Source: JAGRMG01 sp047975215
GTDB taxonomy: Bacteria > Pseudomonadota > Alphaproteobacteria > Rhodobacterales > Rhodobacteraceae
NCBI GenBank assembly: GCA_047975215.1
Contig: JBKEDD010000028.1
Coordinates: forward strand, 1-18,740
Direction: 5' to 3'
DNA: 18,740 nt
Shown: one piece after another, positions 1-7,940 of the stretch
Numbering within the stretch: position 1 is the first letter of the stretch
Layout of the letters: every line of letters starts with the position of its first letter
Notes under the pieces: generated by a model
What the model was told of the DNA's origin: nothing
What the model saw: the letters and a program-made list of their open reading frames with translations, nothing else
Databases searched by the model: none
Position numbers and translations under genes: made by a program

Positions 1-1261
1 CGAAATCGGGCATCGAAACGCGTTCGGGGTTCAGGAACCGTTCGAACAGAAGGGAATAGCGCAGCGGATCCAGATCGGTGATGGTCAGCGCGTAGGCAAC
101 CAGGCTGCCGGCGCCCGACCCCCGCCCCGGCCCCACCGGAATGCCGTGATCCTTGGCCCATTTGATGAAATCGGCGACGATCAGGAAATAGCCGGGAAAG
201 CCCATGCTTTCGATTATGCCCAGTTCGAATTCGAGGCGTTTCTCGTACTCCTCGACCGGGGCGGCATGCGGGATCACCTCCAGCCGGTCCTTCAGCCCCT
301 GCACCGCCTGGCGGCGCAGTTCGTCCACCTCGTCATCGGCGAAACGCGGCAGGATCGGCGCCCGCCGCTGCGCCGAAAACGCGCAGCGGCGGGCGATTTC
401 GACGGTGTTTTCCAACGCCTCGGGAAGATCGGCAAACAGCGTTCCCATCTCCCGGGGCGACTTGAAGTAATGCTGGGCGCTCAGCCGGCGCCGCGGATCC
501 TGCTGGTCGACATAGGCGCCTTCGGCGATGCAGATCAGCGCATCATGCGCCTCGTACATCTCGGGCCTGGGGAAATACACATCGTTGGTCGCCACCAGCG
601 GCAGGCCCATCGCATAGGCCATTTCCACGTGGCCGCGCTCGGTCAGCCGTTCCGCCTGTGGCGGGCCGTCTTCGCCGGGGTGGCGCTGCAACTCGACATA
701 AAGCCGGTCGGGAAAGGCACGCGCCAACCTTTGCATCAGTGCTTCGGCGGCGGGGCGCTGCCCTGCCTGCAACAACATGCCCACCGGCCCGCCAGGGCCG
801 CCGGTCAGGCAGATCAGCCCTTCCGAATGCGCCTCCAGTTCCTCGGGCGTTATCCCGGGCGCCTGATCCGCCTTGCCGAGATAGAGGCAGGAGTTCAGCT
901 TCATCAGGTTGGCATAGCCCGCCTCGGACTGCGCCAGCAGGACCACCGGCGCCGGGGCTTTGAGCTTTTCGCCGGGCATGGGCGCCTGATATGCCAGATC
1001 GACCTGACAGCCCAGAATCGGCTGAATGCCCGCCCCGCTGGCCGCAACCGAAAATTCCAGCGCGCCGAACATGTTGTTGGTATCGGTGATCGCGACCGCG
1101 GGCATGTCATTGGCGGCGCAAAGACCGGGCAGGCGCCGCTTCTTCGCCTTGTCGGCCGGGTCGGGCCCGCCATCGAACAGCGATTTCAGACGCACGGCGC
1201 CTTCCAGCAGGGAGTATTCCGTATGCACGCGCAGATGAATGAATCGGGGAGGGCTGTTCAT
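1..1261 (-). CDS. dnaE: DNA polymerase III alpha subunit, N-terminal part (gene runs off the left edge)
   Basis: Replicative DNA polymerase catalytic subunit; the 420 N-terminal residues are in the window. The protein begins MNSPPRFIHLRVHTEYSLLE, the start of the PHP domain, whose HLRVH metal-site motif is at residues 9-13. Further on are the polymerase-domain motifs GPGRGSGAGSLVAYAL (about residues 377-392) and, at the very edge, NPERVSMPDF. The last Asp corresponds to the first catalytic aspartate of the C-family palm (Asp401 of E. coli DnaE), so the window cuts the gene inside its active site. The start is the ATG at 1259-1261, chosen because it fits the normal family N-terminus; no strong ribosome binding site precedes it. 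The gene diverges from xdhA. Family assignment is near certain. DnaE2/ImuC is the alternative, but the PHP sequence looks like the main replicative form. Confidence 0.95.
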   Translation of the reverse strand, partial: MNSPPRFIHLRVHTEYSLLEGAVRLKSLFDGGPDPADKAKKRRLPGLCAANDMPAVAITDTNNMFGALEFSVAASGAGIQPILGCQVDLAYQAPMPGEKLKAPAPVVLLAQSEAGYANLMKLNSCLYLGKADQAPGITPEELEAHSEGLICLTGGPGGPVGMLLQAGQRPAAEALMQRLARAFPDRLYVELQRHPGEDGPPQAERLTERGHVEMAYAMGLPLVATNDVYFPRPEMYEAHDALICIAEGAYVDQQDPRRRLSAQHYFKSPREMGTLFADLPEALENTVEIARRCAFSAQRRAPILPRFADDEVDELRRQAVQGLKDRLEVIPHAAPVEEYEKRLEFELGIIESMGFPGYFLIVADFIKWAKDHGIPVGPGRGSGAGSLVAYALTITDLDPLRYSLLFERFLNPERVSMPDF

Positions 1262-1607
1262 GGCGGCAGGGTAGCGCAGGCCAACGGGCAAGGCAAAGCC
1301 GTGATCGGCCCTGAAGATCGCGTTTGAACGCGCGGCGATTGTCAGGAAAATCCTGAAGGTGTTTCAACGCAGGCCCGCCCGTCCGTTCGAAACAATCGCG
1401 TGATTCCACGGGGCTGGCGTATCACGAGGCGAAACGCGGCGAACCGGTTGTGACGATTTTTTGCGCCCGCAGCACGGGTTTTCCTTGCCAGATCGCATCG
1501 CCGCTTTCTAACCTTGGCTGCAACAAGAGCATGGCCCGCCCTCTTTCTACGTCGCATCGAAGGACGGCAGACCGGGCCGGAACAGGGTACCGCGACGGGT
1601 TTCAGAT
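1262..1607. other. Divergent intergenic region between dnaE and xdhA
   Basis: This 346-bp gap must hold the promoters of both divergent genes. I see no convincing coding sequence or RNA gene in it. Visible elements are a near-palindrome CGCGTT-TG-AACGCG around 1319-1332, a perfect 6-bp inverted repeat TCAGGA-AAA-TCCTGA at 1342-1356, and a T-tract at 1457-1462. A weak candidate promoter for xdhA is TTGCCA (1485-1490), a 17-base spacer, then CTAACC (1508-1513); its -10 match is poor, so this is only a suggestion. No purine riboswitch fold was recognised, though none can be excluded by eye. Confidence 0.4.
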
Positions 1608-3014
1608 ATGGATATCAGGTTTCTTCTCAACGGAGAGACTGTGGAACTGGCAGGCGTGCAGCCGACGCGCACCTTGCTGGACTGGCTACGCGAGGAGCGT
1701 CGGCTGACCGGGACAAAGGAAGGCTGCAACGAAGGCGATTGCGGCGCCTGCACGGTGATGGTGAGCGATGCCGGCGGGACCAGGCCGCTGAACGCCTGCA
1801 TCCTGTTTCTGCCGCAACTGCACGGATGCGCGGTGCGCACCGTCGAGGGTATCGCCGGACCGGACGGCACCCTGCATCCGGTGCAGCAAGCCATGATCGA
1901 GCATCACGGGTCGCAATGCGGATTCTGCACGCCCGGCTTCGTGGTGTCGATGGCGGTCGCGCATCTCAACGGTGACACCGATCACGACACCGCGCTGGCG
2001 GGCAACCTGTGCCGCTGCACCGGCTATGCGCCCATCGTCCGCGCCGCCCGCGCCGCCCGGACGCAGCCGGTGCCGGACTGGATGCGGGCAGATGCCGCCC
2101 TGCCGTCGCCGCAAACCGCGCCGCCGGACGGCGACCACGGGGCGGGCGGGCCGGCCCGCGACGCCTACCGCCCGAGGGATGGCGATGAACTGGCCGCCAT
2201 CTACGCCGCCCACCCCGACGCGACGCTGGTGGCCGGTGCCACCGATGTCGGGCTGTGGGTAACAAAGGGGCTGCGCGATCTCGGAACGGTGATCTTTCTG
2301 AACGGATGCAGCGACCTCAAGGCAATCGAGATCGGCGAGGATCGGGTGCGGATCGGCGCCATGGCCGACATGAACGCCATGCGCGCCGCGATCGCACCGT
2401 TGCATCCCTCCTACGGTGAACTGATCCGCCGCTATGCCAGCCTTCAGGTTCGCGGCGCGGCGACGGTGGGCGGCAACATCGCCAACGGCTCGCCCATCGG
2501 AGACAACCCGCCCGCCCTGATCGCGCTGGGCGCCACGCTGCATCTGCGCCGGGGCGAGAGCCGCCGCGAGATGCCGCTGGAGGCATTCTTTCTCGAATAC
2601 GGCAGGCAGGATCGCGAGGCGGGGGAATTCGTCGAGGCGGTGAGCTTTCCGCGCCGGCCCGACCGGCTGAAGTGCTACAAGCTGTCCAAGCGGTTCGACC
2701 AGGATATTTCCGCCGTCTGCGGCTGTTTCAACGTCACCGTCACCGACGGCACGGTCAAGGCGGCACGGATTGCCTTTGGCGGCATGGCGGGTACGCCCAA
2801 ACGCGCAAGCGCGGTCGAAGCCGCCCTGACCGGCCAGCCCTGGACCGCCGGGACCATCGCCGCCGCGCAGGCCGGGTTCGATGCCGACTTCACACCGATG
2901 GACGACATGCGCGCCTCGGCGCTCTACAGGCTTGAAACCGCGCGGGCCATGCTGGCACGGTATTTCGCCGAGGATGCGGAGAACACGCCATCGGTGCTGG
3001 AGGTGCGGCCATGA
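1608..3014 (+). CDS. xdhA: Xanthine dehydrogenase small subunit (two [2Fe-2S] clusters and FAD)
   Basis: Electron-transfer subunit of the cytoplasmic molybdenum hydroxylase that oxidises hypoxanthine to xanthine and xanthine to urate, passing electrons through FeS clusters and FAD to NAD+. The 468 residues match the usual length of bacterial XdhA (about 460). The plant-type ferredoxin domain carries Cys40, Cys45, Cys48 and Cys64 (motif GCNEGDCGACTV). The second, all-helical FeS domain carries Cys104, Cys107, Cys135 and Cys137 (motifs QCGFCTPG and GNLCRCTGY). The FAD domain follows, with LVAGATDVGLWVTKG near residue 206 and GAATVGGNIANGSPIGD near residue 284. The start at 1608 gives the expected N-terminus MDIRFLLNGE, although the ribosome binding site is weak. 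The stop overlaps the xdhB start by 4 bp (ATGA), implying translational coupling. Confidence 0.96.
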   Translation: MDIRFLLNGETVELAGVQPTRTLLDWLREERRLTGTKEGCNEGDCGACTVMVSDAGGTRPLNACILFLPQLHGCAVRTVEGIAGPDGTLHPVQQAMIEHHGSQCGFCTPGFVVSMAVAHLNGDTDHDTALAGNLCRCTGYAPIVRAARAARTQPVPDWMRADAALPSPQTAPPDGDHGAGGPARDAYRPRDGDELAAIYAAHPDATLVAGATDVGLWVTKGLRDLGTVIFLNGCSDLKAIEIGEDRVRIGAMADMNAMRAAIAPLHPSYGELIRRYASLQVRGAATVGGNIANGSPIGDNPPALIALGATLHLRRGESRREMPLEAFFLEYGRQDREAGEFVEAVSFPRRPDRLKCYKLSKRFDQDISAVCGCFNVTVTDGTVKAARIAFGGMAGTPKRASAVEAALTGQPWTAGTIAAAQAGFDADFTPMDDMRASALYRLETARAMLARYFAEDAENTPSVLEVRP

Positions 3015-5431
3015 GCATTTCGCGCGCCCTGCCCCATGACGCCGCGGCCCTGCATGTGACGGGCACGGCCCGCTATGTCGACGACATCCCCGTACCCGCA
3101 GGCTGCCTGCATCTTGCCTTCGGCCTGAGTACGATCGCGCGGGGCAGGATCAGGTCGATGGTTCTTGACGAGGCGAGAGCGGCGCCCGGCGTGATCGCCG
3201 TGCTGAGCGCCGACGACCTGCCGTTCGCCAACGATGTCTCGCCCTCGGCGCATGACGAACCGCTGCTGGCGACCGGGCGGGTGCACTACCTTGGCCAGCC
3301 GCTTTTCCTGGTCGTCGCGCAAAGCCACCGGGCGGCGCGCTTGGCGGCGCGGCTGGGACGGGTGGAGTATGACGAGGAAGCCCCGGTTCTCAGCATGGAT
3401 GAGGCGCTGGCGGCCGATGCCCGGTTCGAGGAGGGGCCGCGCATCTATGAAAAGGGCGACGCACGCGCCGCCATCGCCGCTGCCGCGCACAGGGTGGAAG
3501 GCACGATCGAGATCGGCGGACAGGAACATTTCTATCTCGAAGGCCAGGCGGCGCTGGCGCTGCCCCAGGAAGGCGGCGATATGGTCGTCCATTCCTCGAC
3601 CCAGCACCCGACCGAGATTCAGCACAAGGTGGCCGAGGCGCTGGGCGTGCCGATGCATGGCGTGCGCGTCGAGACGAGGCGCATGGGCGGTGGTTTCGGC
3701 GGCAAGGAGAGCCAGGGCAACGCGCTGGCGGTGGCCTGCGCCGTGGCGGCGCGCCTGACCGGCCGCGCCTGCAAGATGCGTTACGATCGCGACGACGACA
3801 TGATCGTGACCGGCAAGCGCCACGACTTCCGCATCGCCTACCGCGCCGGTTTCGACGCGGACGGTCGCATCCGGGGCGTCGAATTCATCCAGTACGCGCG
3901 CTGCGGCTGGTCCCAGGATCTGTCGCTGCCGGTGGCCGACCGGGCGATGCTTCATGCCGACAACGCCTATCTGCTGCCCGCCTGCCGCATCGAGAGCCAC
4001 CGGTTGCGCACCAATACCCAGAGCGCCACGGCGTTCCGCGGCTTTGGCGGGCCGCAGGGGATGCTGGGAATCGAGCGCGTGATGGATCATGTCGCGCATG
4101 AACTGGGGCTCGACCCGGTGGAACTGCGCCGGCGCAACTACTATGCCGCACCCGAGGGAGGGGGGCTGTCTGCCCCCCGCGCGGCGATGCCGCGCCCCCC
4201 CGAGAGTTTGCCCGGCAAGATGAAGCATGCCGAGGCGACGGCCGATCCGGCCGCGCGCGGGGCGCTATCCGGGGCGGCGCAGGCCGAGGACGGCGACAAC
4301 ACCACGCCCTATGGCCAGACGGTGAGCGATTTCGAATTGCACGGTATCACCGATGCGCTGCTGGCGTCATCGGATTATGCGGGGCGGCGCGCGGCGGTGC
4401 GTGCGTGGAACGCGCGCGGCGGGCCGATCCGGCGCGGCATCGCGTTCTCGCCGGTGAAGTTCGGGATTTCCTTCACGCTGACGCATCTCAACCAGGCCGG
4501 TGCGCTGGTGCATGTCTATCAGGACGGCTCGGTGCATCTCAACCATGGCGGCACAGAGATGGGACAGGGGTTGTTCCAGAAGGTGGCGCAGGTTGCCGCC
4601 AGCCGTTTCGGCCTGCCGCTGGAGGCGGTGAAGATCACCGCCACCGACACCGCCAAGGTGCCCAACACCTCGGCCACCGCCGCATCTTCGGGCAGCGACC
4701 TGAACGGTATGGCGGTCAAGGCCGCCTGCGACGCCATCCGCGACCGGATCGCGGCGTTTCTGGCCGCCGGGCACCAGGCGCGGGCCGGCGACGTGCGGTT
4801 TGCCGATGGCCGGGTCGCCGTCGGCGGCCACGAGATGAGCTTTGCCGAGGCCGCGCAGGCCGCCTATCTCGGCCGGGTCAGCCTTTCGGCGACAGGGTAT
4901 TACCGGACGCCGGACCTGGCCTGGGACCGGATCAGGGGTGTCGGCCGGCCGTTTTTCTATTTTGCCTATGGCGCCGCGGTGAGCGAGGTCGCGGTGGACA
5001 TCCGCAGCGGCGAATACCGTATCCTGCGCGCCGACATACTGCACGATGCCGGCGCCTCGCTGAACCCGGCGCTGGATATCGGCCAGATCGAGGGCGGCTA
5101 TGTGCAGGGCGCGGGCTGGCTGACCACAGAGGAACTGGTCTGGGACGATAAGGGGCGGCTGAGAACGCACGCGCCCTCGACCTACAAGATTCCGGCCTGC
5201 GCGGACCGGCCCGAGGTGTTCAACGTGGCACTTTGGGATGGACAGAACCGCGAGGACACGATCTATCGCTCCAAGGCGGTGGGCGAACCGCCGCTGATGC
5301 TGGGCATCTCGGCGTTCCTCGCGCTTGGCGACGCCGTGGCGTCCTGCGGTACGCGGTATCCGGCGCTGAACGCACCGGCGACGCCCGAGGCGGTCTGGTC
5401 CGCGATAAGGAGGCTCGGGGATGGCGTTTGA
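3011..5431 (+). CDS. xdhB: Xanthine dehydrogenase large (molybdopterin) subunit with an in-frame repeat-derived insertion
   Basis: Catalytic Mo-cofactor subunit of xanthine dehydrogenase. Seen directly: GGGFGGKE near residues 226-233 (Glu233 matching Glu232 of R. capsulatus XdhB), Arg311 in ADRAMLHADN (matching Arg310), FRGFGGPQGM near 342, and the catalytic base Glu759 in KAVGEPPLMLG (matching Glu730). The offset is +1 before residue 376 and +29 at the catalytic Glu. The extra residues can be traced to a GC-rich, Pro/Ala/Gly-rich stretch at about residues 384-427, between RRRNYYAAPEG and GDNTTPYGQTV. That stretch is encoded by a double-hairpin palindromic repeat (see separate entry). The frame is open throughout, at 806 aa against about 777 for R. 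capsulatus. GGAGGTG at 2999-3005 is a good ribosome binding site. The gene overlaps xdhC by 11 bp. The R. capsulatus numbering is from memory. Confidence 0.95.
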   Translation: MSISRALPHDAAALHVTGTARYVDDIPVPAGCLHLAFGLSTIARGRIRSMVLDEARAAPGVIAVLSADDLPFANDVSPSAHDEPLLATGRVHYLGQPLFLVVAQSHRAARLAARLGRVEYDEEAPVLSMDEALAADARFEEGPRIYEKGDARAAIAAAAHRVEGTIEIGGQEHFYLEGQAALALPQEGGDMVVHSSTQHPTEIQHKVAEALGVPMHGVRVETRRMGGGFGGKESQGNALAVACAVAARLTGRACKMRYDRDDDMIVTGKRHDFRIAYRAGFDADGRIRGVEFIQYARCGWSQDLSLPVADRAMLHADNAYLLPACRIESHRLRTNTQSATAFRGFGGPQGMLGIERVMDHVAHELGLDPVELRRRNYYAAPEGGGLSAPRAAMPRPPESLPGKMKHAEATADPAARGALSGAAQAEDGDNTTPYGQTVSDFELHGITDALLASSDYAGRRAAVRAWNARGGPIRRGIAFSPVKFGISFTLTHLNQAGALVHVYQDGSVHLNHGGTEMGQGLFQKVAQVAASRFGLPLEAVKITATDTAKVPNTSATAASSGSDLNGMAVKAACDAIRDRIAAFLAAGHQARAGDVRFADGRVAVGGHEMSFAEAAQAAYLGRVSLSATGYYRTPDLAWDRIRGVGRPFFYFAYGAAVSEVAVDIRSGEYRILRADILHDAGASLNPALDIGQIEGGYVQGAGWLTTEELVWDDKGRLRTHAPSTYKIPACADRPEVFNVALWDGQNREDTIYRSKAVGEPPLMLGISAFLALGDAVASCGTRYPALNAPATPEAVWSAIRRLGDGV
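4160..4225 (+). repeat. Palindromic repeat element inserted in frame within xdhB
   Basis: Two perfect hairpins lie in tandem: GGGGGGC-TGTCT-GCCCCCC (4160-4178) and GCGCGGC-GAT-GCCGCGC (4179-4195). They are followed by a C-run and the tail GAGAGTTTGCCCGGCAAGATGAAG (written here in full as 4202-4225, key end CAAGATGAAG). From memory, this order (G-run/C-run hairpin, GC hairpin, CCCCCGAGAGT-like box, then AAGATGAAG) is that of a repeat normally found between genes in Rhodobacteraceae genomes. Here it is translated as part of XdhB in the frame GGLSAPRAAMPRPPESLPGK. The right boundary is uncertain: the inserted protein segment seems to run on to about 4291. Confidence 0.7.
5407..5413 (+). promoter_or_regulatory. 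Ribosome binding site of xdhC
   Basis: AAGGAGG is a full-strength Shine-Dalgarno match lying 7 bases before the ATG at 5421, inside the 3' end of xdhB. It fixes the xdhC start and indicates that xdhC is translated efficiently despite overlapping xdhB. Confidence 0.8.
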
Positions 5432-6359
5432 CCTTGACGGGCTGCGCGAGGCGGTGGCGCGGCATGATCGCGTGGTGCGGGTGGTGGTTGCCGATCTGCG
5501 CGGGTCGTCGCCGCGCGAGGTGGGCGCCGCGATGCTGGTCTGGCCAAGCGGGCAGTCGGGAACCATCGGCGGTGGCGCGCTGGAGTTTCAGGCCGTCCGG
5601 GAGGCGCGTCAGCAACGGGCGGCATCAAGGCTGAGCCGGCATGCGCTGGGCCCCGACCTGGGCCAGTGCTGCGGCGGTTCCGTCGTGCTGCTGAGCGAAG
5701 TCTACACCGCCCGGCGGCTGGCCGGAATCGCCGGCGATGTCGTCGCGCGGCCTGTCGCGGACGACCCGGCGATGCCGCTGAGCGTCAAACGACTGCTTGC
5801 GGCGGCGCGCGGCCAGGGGGTCTTGCCCGATGCGCAGTTGCGCGACGGCTGGATGATCGAGCCGGTGCAGCGCCCCGACCGACAGCTGTGGATCTGGGGG
5901 GCCGGCCATGTCGGACGTGCGCTGGTCGGCGTGCTGGCGCCCTTGCCCGAGTTTGCGATCACCTGGGTCGATACCGGCCCGGGGCGGTTTCCGCCCGATG
6001 TGCCGGCGGGTGTTACCGTGGTCCCGGCCGCCGAACCGGGCGCGCTGGTGGCACACGCACCCGCCCGGGCCGAACATCTGATCCTGACCTACAGCCACGC
6101 GCTGGATCTCGATCTGTGCCACCGGCTGCTGGGTCATGGTTTCGCCTTTGCCGGGCTGATCGGATCGGCCACCAAACGGGCGCGGTTCCGCTCGCGGCTG
6201 GCCGCGCTCGGCCACGCCCCCGACCGGATCGACCGCATCGCTTGCCCGATCGGCGACCCGGGCCTGGGCAAGCATCCCCAGGCGATCGCACTGGGCGTTG
6301 CCGCCGACCTGCTGCACAACCCGCCGGGGCAGGCCAGGAGAGAGGACAAACGCGCGTGA
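5421..6359 (+). CDS. xdhC: Xanthine dehydrogenase accessory protein XdhC
   Basis: Maturation factor that, in R. capsulatus, binds molybdenum cofactor, promotes its sulfuration and delivers it to XdhB. It is not a subunit of the active enzyme. The 312 residues show the N-terminal XdhC/CoxI motifs GSSPREVGAAMLV (about 29-41), GTIGGGALE (about 48-56) and GQCCGGSVVLL (about 78-88, with the conserved Cys pair). The C-terminal Rossmann-like half has WIWGAGHVGRALVG (about 157-170) and the family motif FAGLIGSATKRARFRSRL (about 244-261). The length is typical. The stop overlaps the next start (GTGA at 6356-6359), so the transporter ATPase is probably translated from the same message. Confidence 0.94.
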   Translation: MAFDLDGLREAVARHDRVVRVVVADLRGSSPREVGAAMLVWPSGQSGTIGGGALEFQAVREARQQRAASRLSRHALGPDLGQCCGGSVVLLSEVYTARRLAGIAGDVVARPVADDPAMPLSVKRLLAAARGQGVLPDAQLRDGWMIEPVQRPDRQLWIWGAGHVGRALVGVLAPLPEFAITWVDTGPGRFPPDVPAGVTVVPAAEPGALVAHAPARAEHLILTYSHALDLDLCHRLLGHGFAFAGLIGSATKRARFRSRLAALGHAPDRIDRIACPIGDPGLGKHPQAIALGVAADLLHNPPGQARREDKRA

Positions 6360-7873
6360 GTATTCCGCTGCTGAGCCTGCAAGGGCTGACCAAGGCCTAT
6401 CCCGGCGTCGTGGCCAACGACAACGTGTCGCTCGACATCGGCGAGGGCGAGGTGCATGCGCTGCTGGGCGAGAACGGTGCCGGAAAATCGACGCTGGTCA
6501 AGATGATCTACGGGCTGGTCAAACCCGACAGCGGCCGCATGAGCCTGCGCGGCAAGCCCTTCGCCCCGGCCGAGCCGCGCGCCGCCCGGGCCGACGGCAT
6601 CGCCATGGTGTTTCAGCATTTTTCGCTGTTCAACGCACTCAACGTCGCTGAAAATATCGCACTGGGGATGGAGCGCCCCCCGGCACTGCGCGATCTGGCA
6701 GCCCGCATCCGCGAGGTCAGCGAAACCTATGGCCTGCCGCTCGATCCGTATCGGACGGTGGGCGATCTGTCGGCGGGCGAACGCCAGCGGGTCGAGATCA
6801 TCCGCTGCCTGCTTCAGGATCCGAAGCTGCTGATCATGGACGAACCGACCAGCGTGCTGACGCCTCAGGAGGTCGAGATCCTGTTTCTGACCTTGCAGAA
6901 GCTGCGCGCCGAGGGCACGTCGATCCTCTATATCAGTCACAAGCTTGAAGAAATCCGCGCGCTTTGCGACAGCGCCACCATTCTGCGGCTCGGCAAGAAC
7001 GTGGGCACCTGCGTTCCGGCGCAGACCACCGCGCGGGAAATGGCCGAACTGATGGTCGGTAGCACCCTGCACACGCCGGAACGCGCCGGGCGCGACTTTG
7101 GCGAGATGGCGCTGGATATCAGCGGGTTGTCCGCGCCAGCACCCTCGGCCTTCGGCACGGCGTTGAAGAACATCCATCTGTCGGTGCGCAAGGGCGAGGT
7201 GCTGGGCATCGGCGGGGTCGCCGGCAACGGCCAGGACGAATTGCTCGCGGTGTTATCGGGCGAAATGCTCAGCGCCGCCGACGCCGTCAAGCTTGAGGGC
7301 CGGCCAATCGGCCGGCTGGGGCCGGTCGCGCGGCGGCGGCTGGGGTTGCTGACGGCACCGGAGGAGCGGCTTGGCCATGCCGCGGCACCAGACATGAGCC
7401 TGACCGAAAACGCGCTGCTGACCGGGTCGGTGCGCGAGGGGCTGGAATCCGGCGGGTTCCTGAAATGGGGCAAGGCCGATGCCTTTGCGCGGCGCATCAT
7501 CAAGGCGTTCGACGTGCGCACGCCTGGGCCCGACAACGCCGCGCGGTCGCTGTCGGGGGGCAACCTCCAGAAATTCGTGATCGGGCGCGAGGTGTTGCAA
7601 CGCCCCGGGGTGCTGGTGGTCAACCAGCCGACCTGGGGGGTCGATGCCTCGGCGGCGGCGGCGATCCGGCAGGCGATCCTGGATCTGGCCGCGGGCGGCT
7701 GCGCCGTGGTGTGCATAAGCCAGGATCTCGACGAACTCATGGAAATCTCCGACAGCTTCGCCGCGCTGAACGAAGGCAGGCTGAGCGCGCCGCGCAAGAC
7801 CGATGGGCTGAGTGTCGAGGAGATCGGGCTTATGATGGGCGGAGCGCATGGCATGGAGGTGGCGCATGTCTGA
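6356..7873 (+). CDS. ABC transporter ATP-binding protein, duplicated-domain BMP/nucleoside uptake type
   Basis: Cytoplasmic energy-coupling subunit of an uptake ABC transporter of the family that pairs with BMP-type binding proteins (purine nucleoside transporters such as NupA and YufO). About 505 aa with two nucleotide-binding domains. The first is canonical: Walker A GENGAGKST (38-46), signature LSAGERQRVEI (about 138-148), Walker B LLIMDEP (about 158-164). The second is degenerate, as is usual in this family: GVAGNGQDE replaces Walker A (about 287-295), the signature LSGGNLQK is intact (about 399), and NQPTWGVD has Gln where the catalytic Glu would be. One ATP site is therefore probably non-hydrolytic. 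The GTG start at 6356 fits homologous N-termini and follows a purine-rich AGGAGAGAGGA. An in-frame upstream extension was rejected because it would read the xdhC region in the wrong frame. Confidence 0.93.
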   Translation: MSIPLLSLQGLTKAYPGVVANDNVSLDIGEGEVHALLGENGAGKSTLVKMIYGLVKPDSGRMSLRGKPFAPAEPRAARADGIAMVFQHFSLFNALNVAENIALGMERPPALRDLAARIREVSETYGLPLDPYRTVGDLSAGERQRVEIIRCLLQDPKLLIMDEPTSVLTPQEVEILFLTLQKLRAEGTSILYISHKLEEIRALCDSATILRLGKNVGTCVPAQTTAREMAELMVGSTLHTPERAGRDFGEMALDISGLSAPAPSAFGTALKNIHLSVRKGEVLGIGGVAGNGQDELLAVLSGEMLSAADAVKLEGRPIGRLGPVARRRLGLLTAPEERLGHAAAPDMSLTENALLTGSVREGLESGGFLKWGKADAFARRIIKAFDVRTPGPDNAARSLSGGNLQKFVIGREVLQRPGVLVVNQPTWGVDASAAAAIRQAILDLAAGGCAVVCISQDLDELMEISDSFAALNEGRLSAPRKTDGLSVEEIGLMMGGAHGMEVAHV

Positions 7874-7940
7874 TCCGGCGCGCCATACGCCGTCGGCGCG
7901 GGCATCCGCGACGACGAGAAGCGGGAGAGCGTGGCAATGA
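7866..7940 (+). CDS. Possible 24-codon leader or coupling ORF between ATPase and permease
   Basis: An ATG at 7866 lies five bases after a strong ribosome binding site (GGAGGT, 7855-7860) and opens a 24-codon frame starting MSDPARHTPS and ending TRSGRAWQ. It overlaps the ATPase stop (ATGTCTGA), and its own TGA overlaps the permease ATG (ATGA at 7937-7940). The peptide is basic and Ala/Thr/Ser/Arg-rich with no recognisable domain. It could couple translation of the ATPase and permease genes. It could also be the remnant of an older permease start now out of frame, or chance. There is no homology evidence. Confidence 0.35.
   Translation: MSDPARHTPSARASATTRSGRAWQ

Noticed and set aside
4160..4291. 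Possible frameshift or sequencing artefact in xdhB
   Set aside because: The frame stays open and the conserved Mo-cofactor motifs resume in the same frame, so the extra segment is an in-frame insertion rather than a shift.
5666..6355. Upstream extension of the transporter ATPase frame
   Set aside because: It overlaps xdhC in a different frame and is Arg/Pro-rich nonsense. The GTG at 6356 gives the correct family start.
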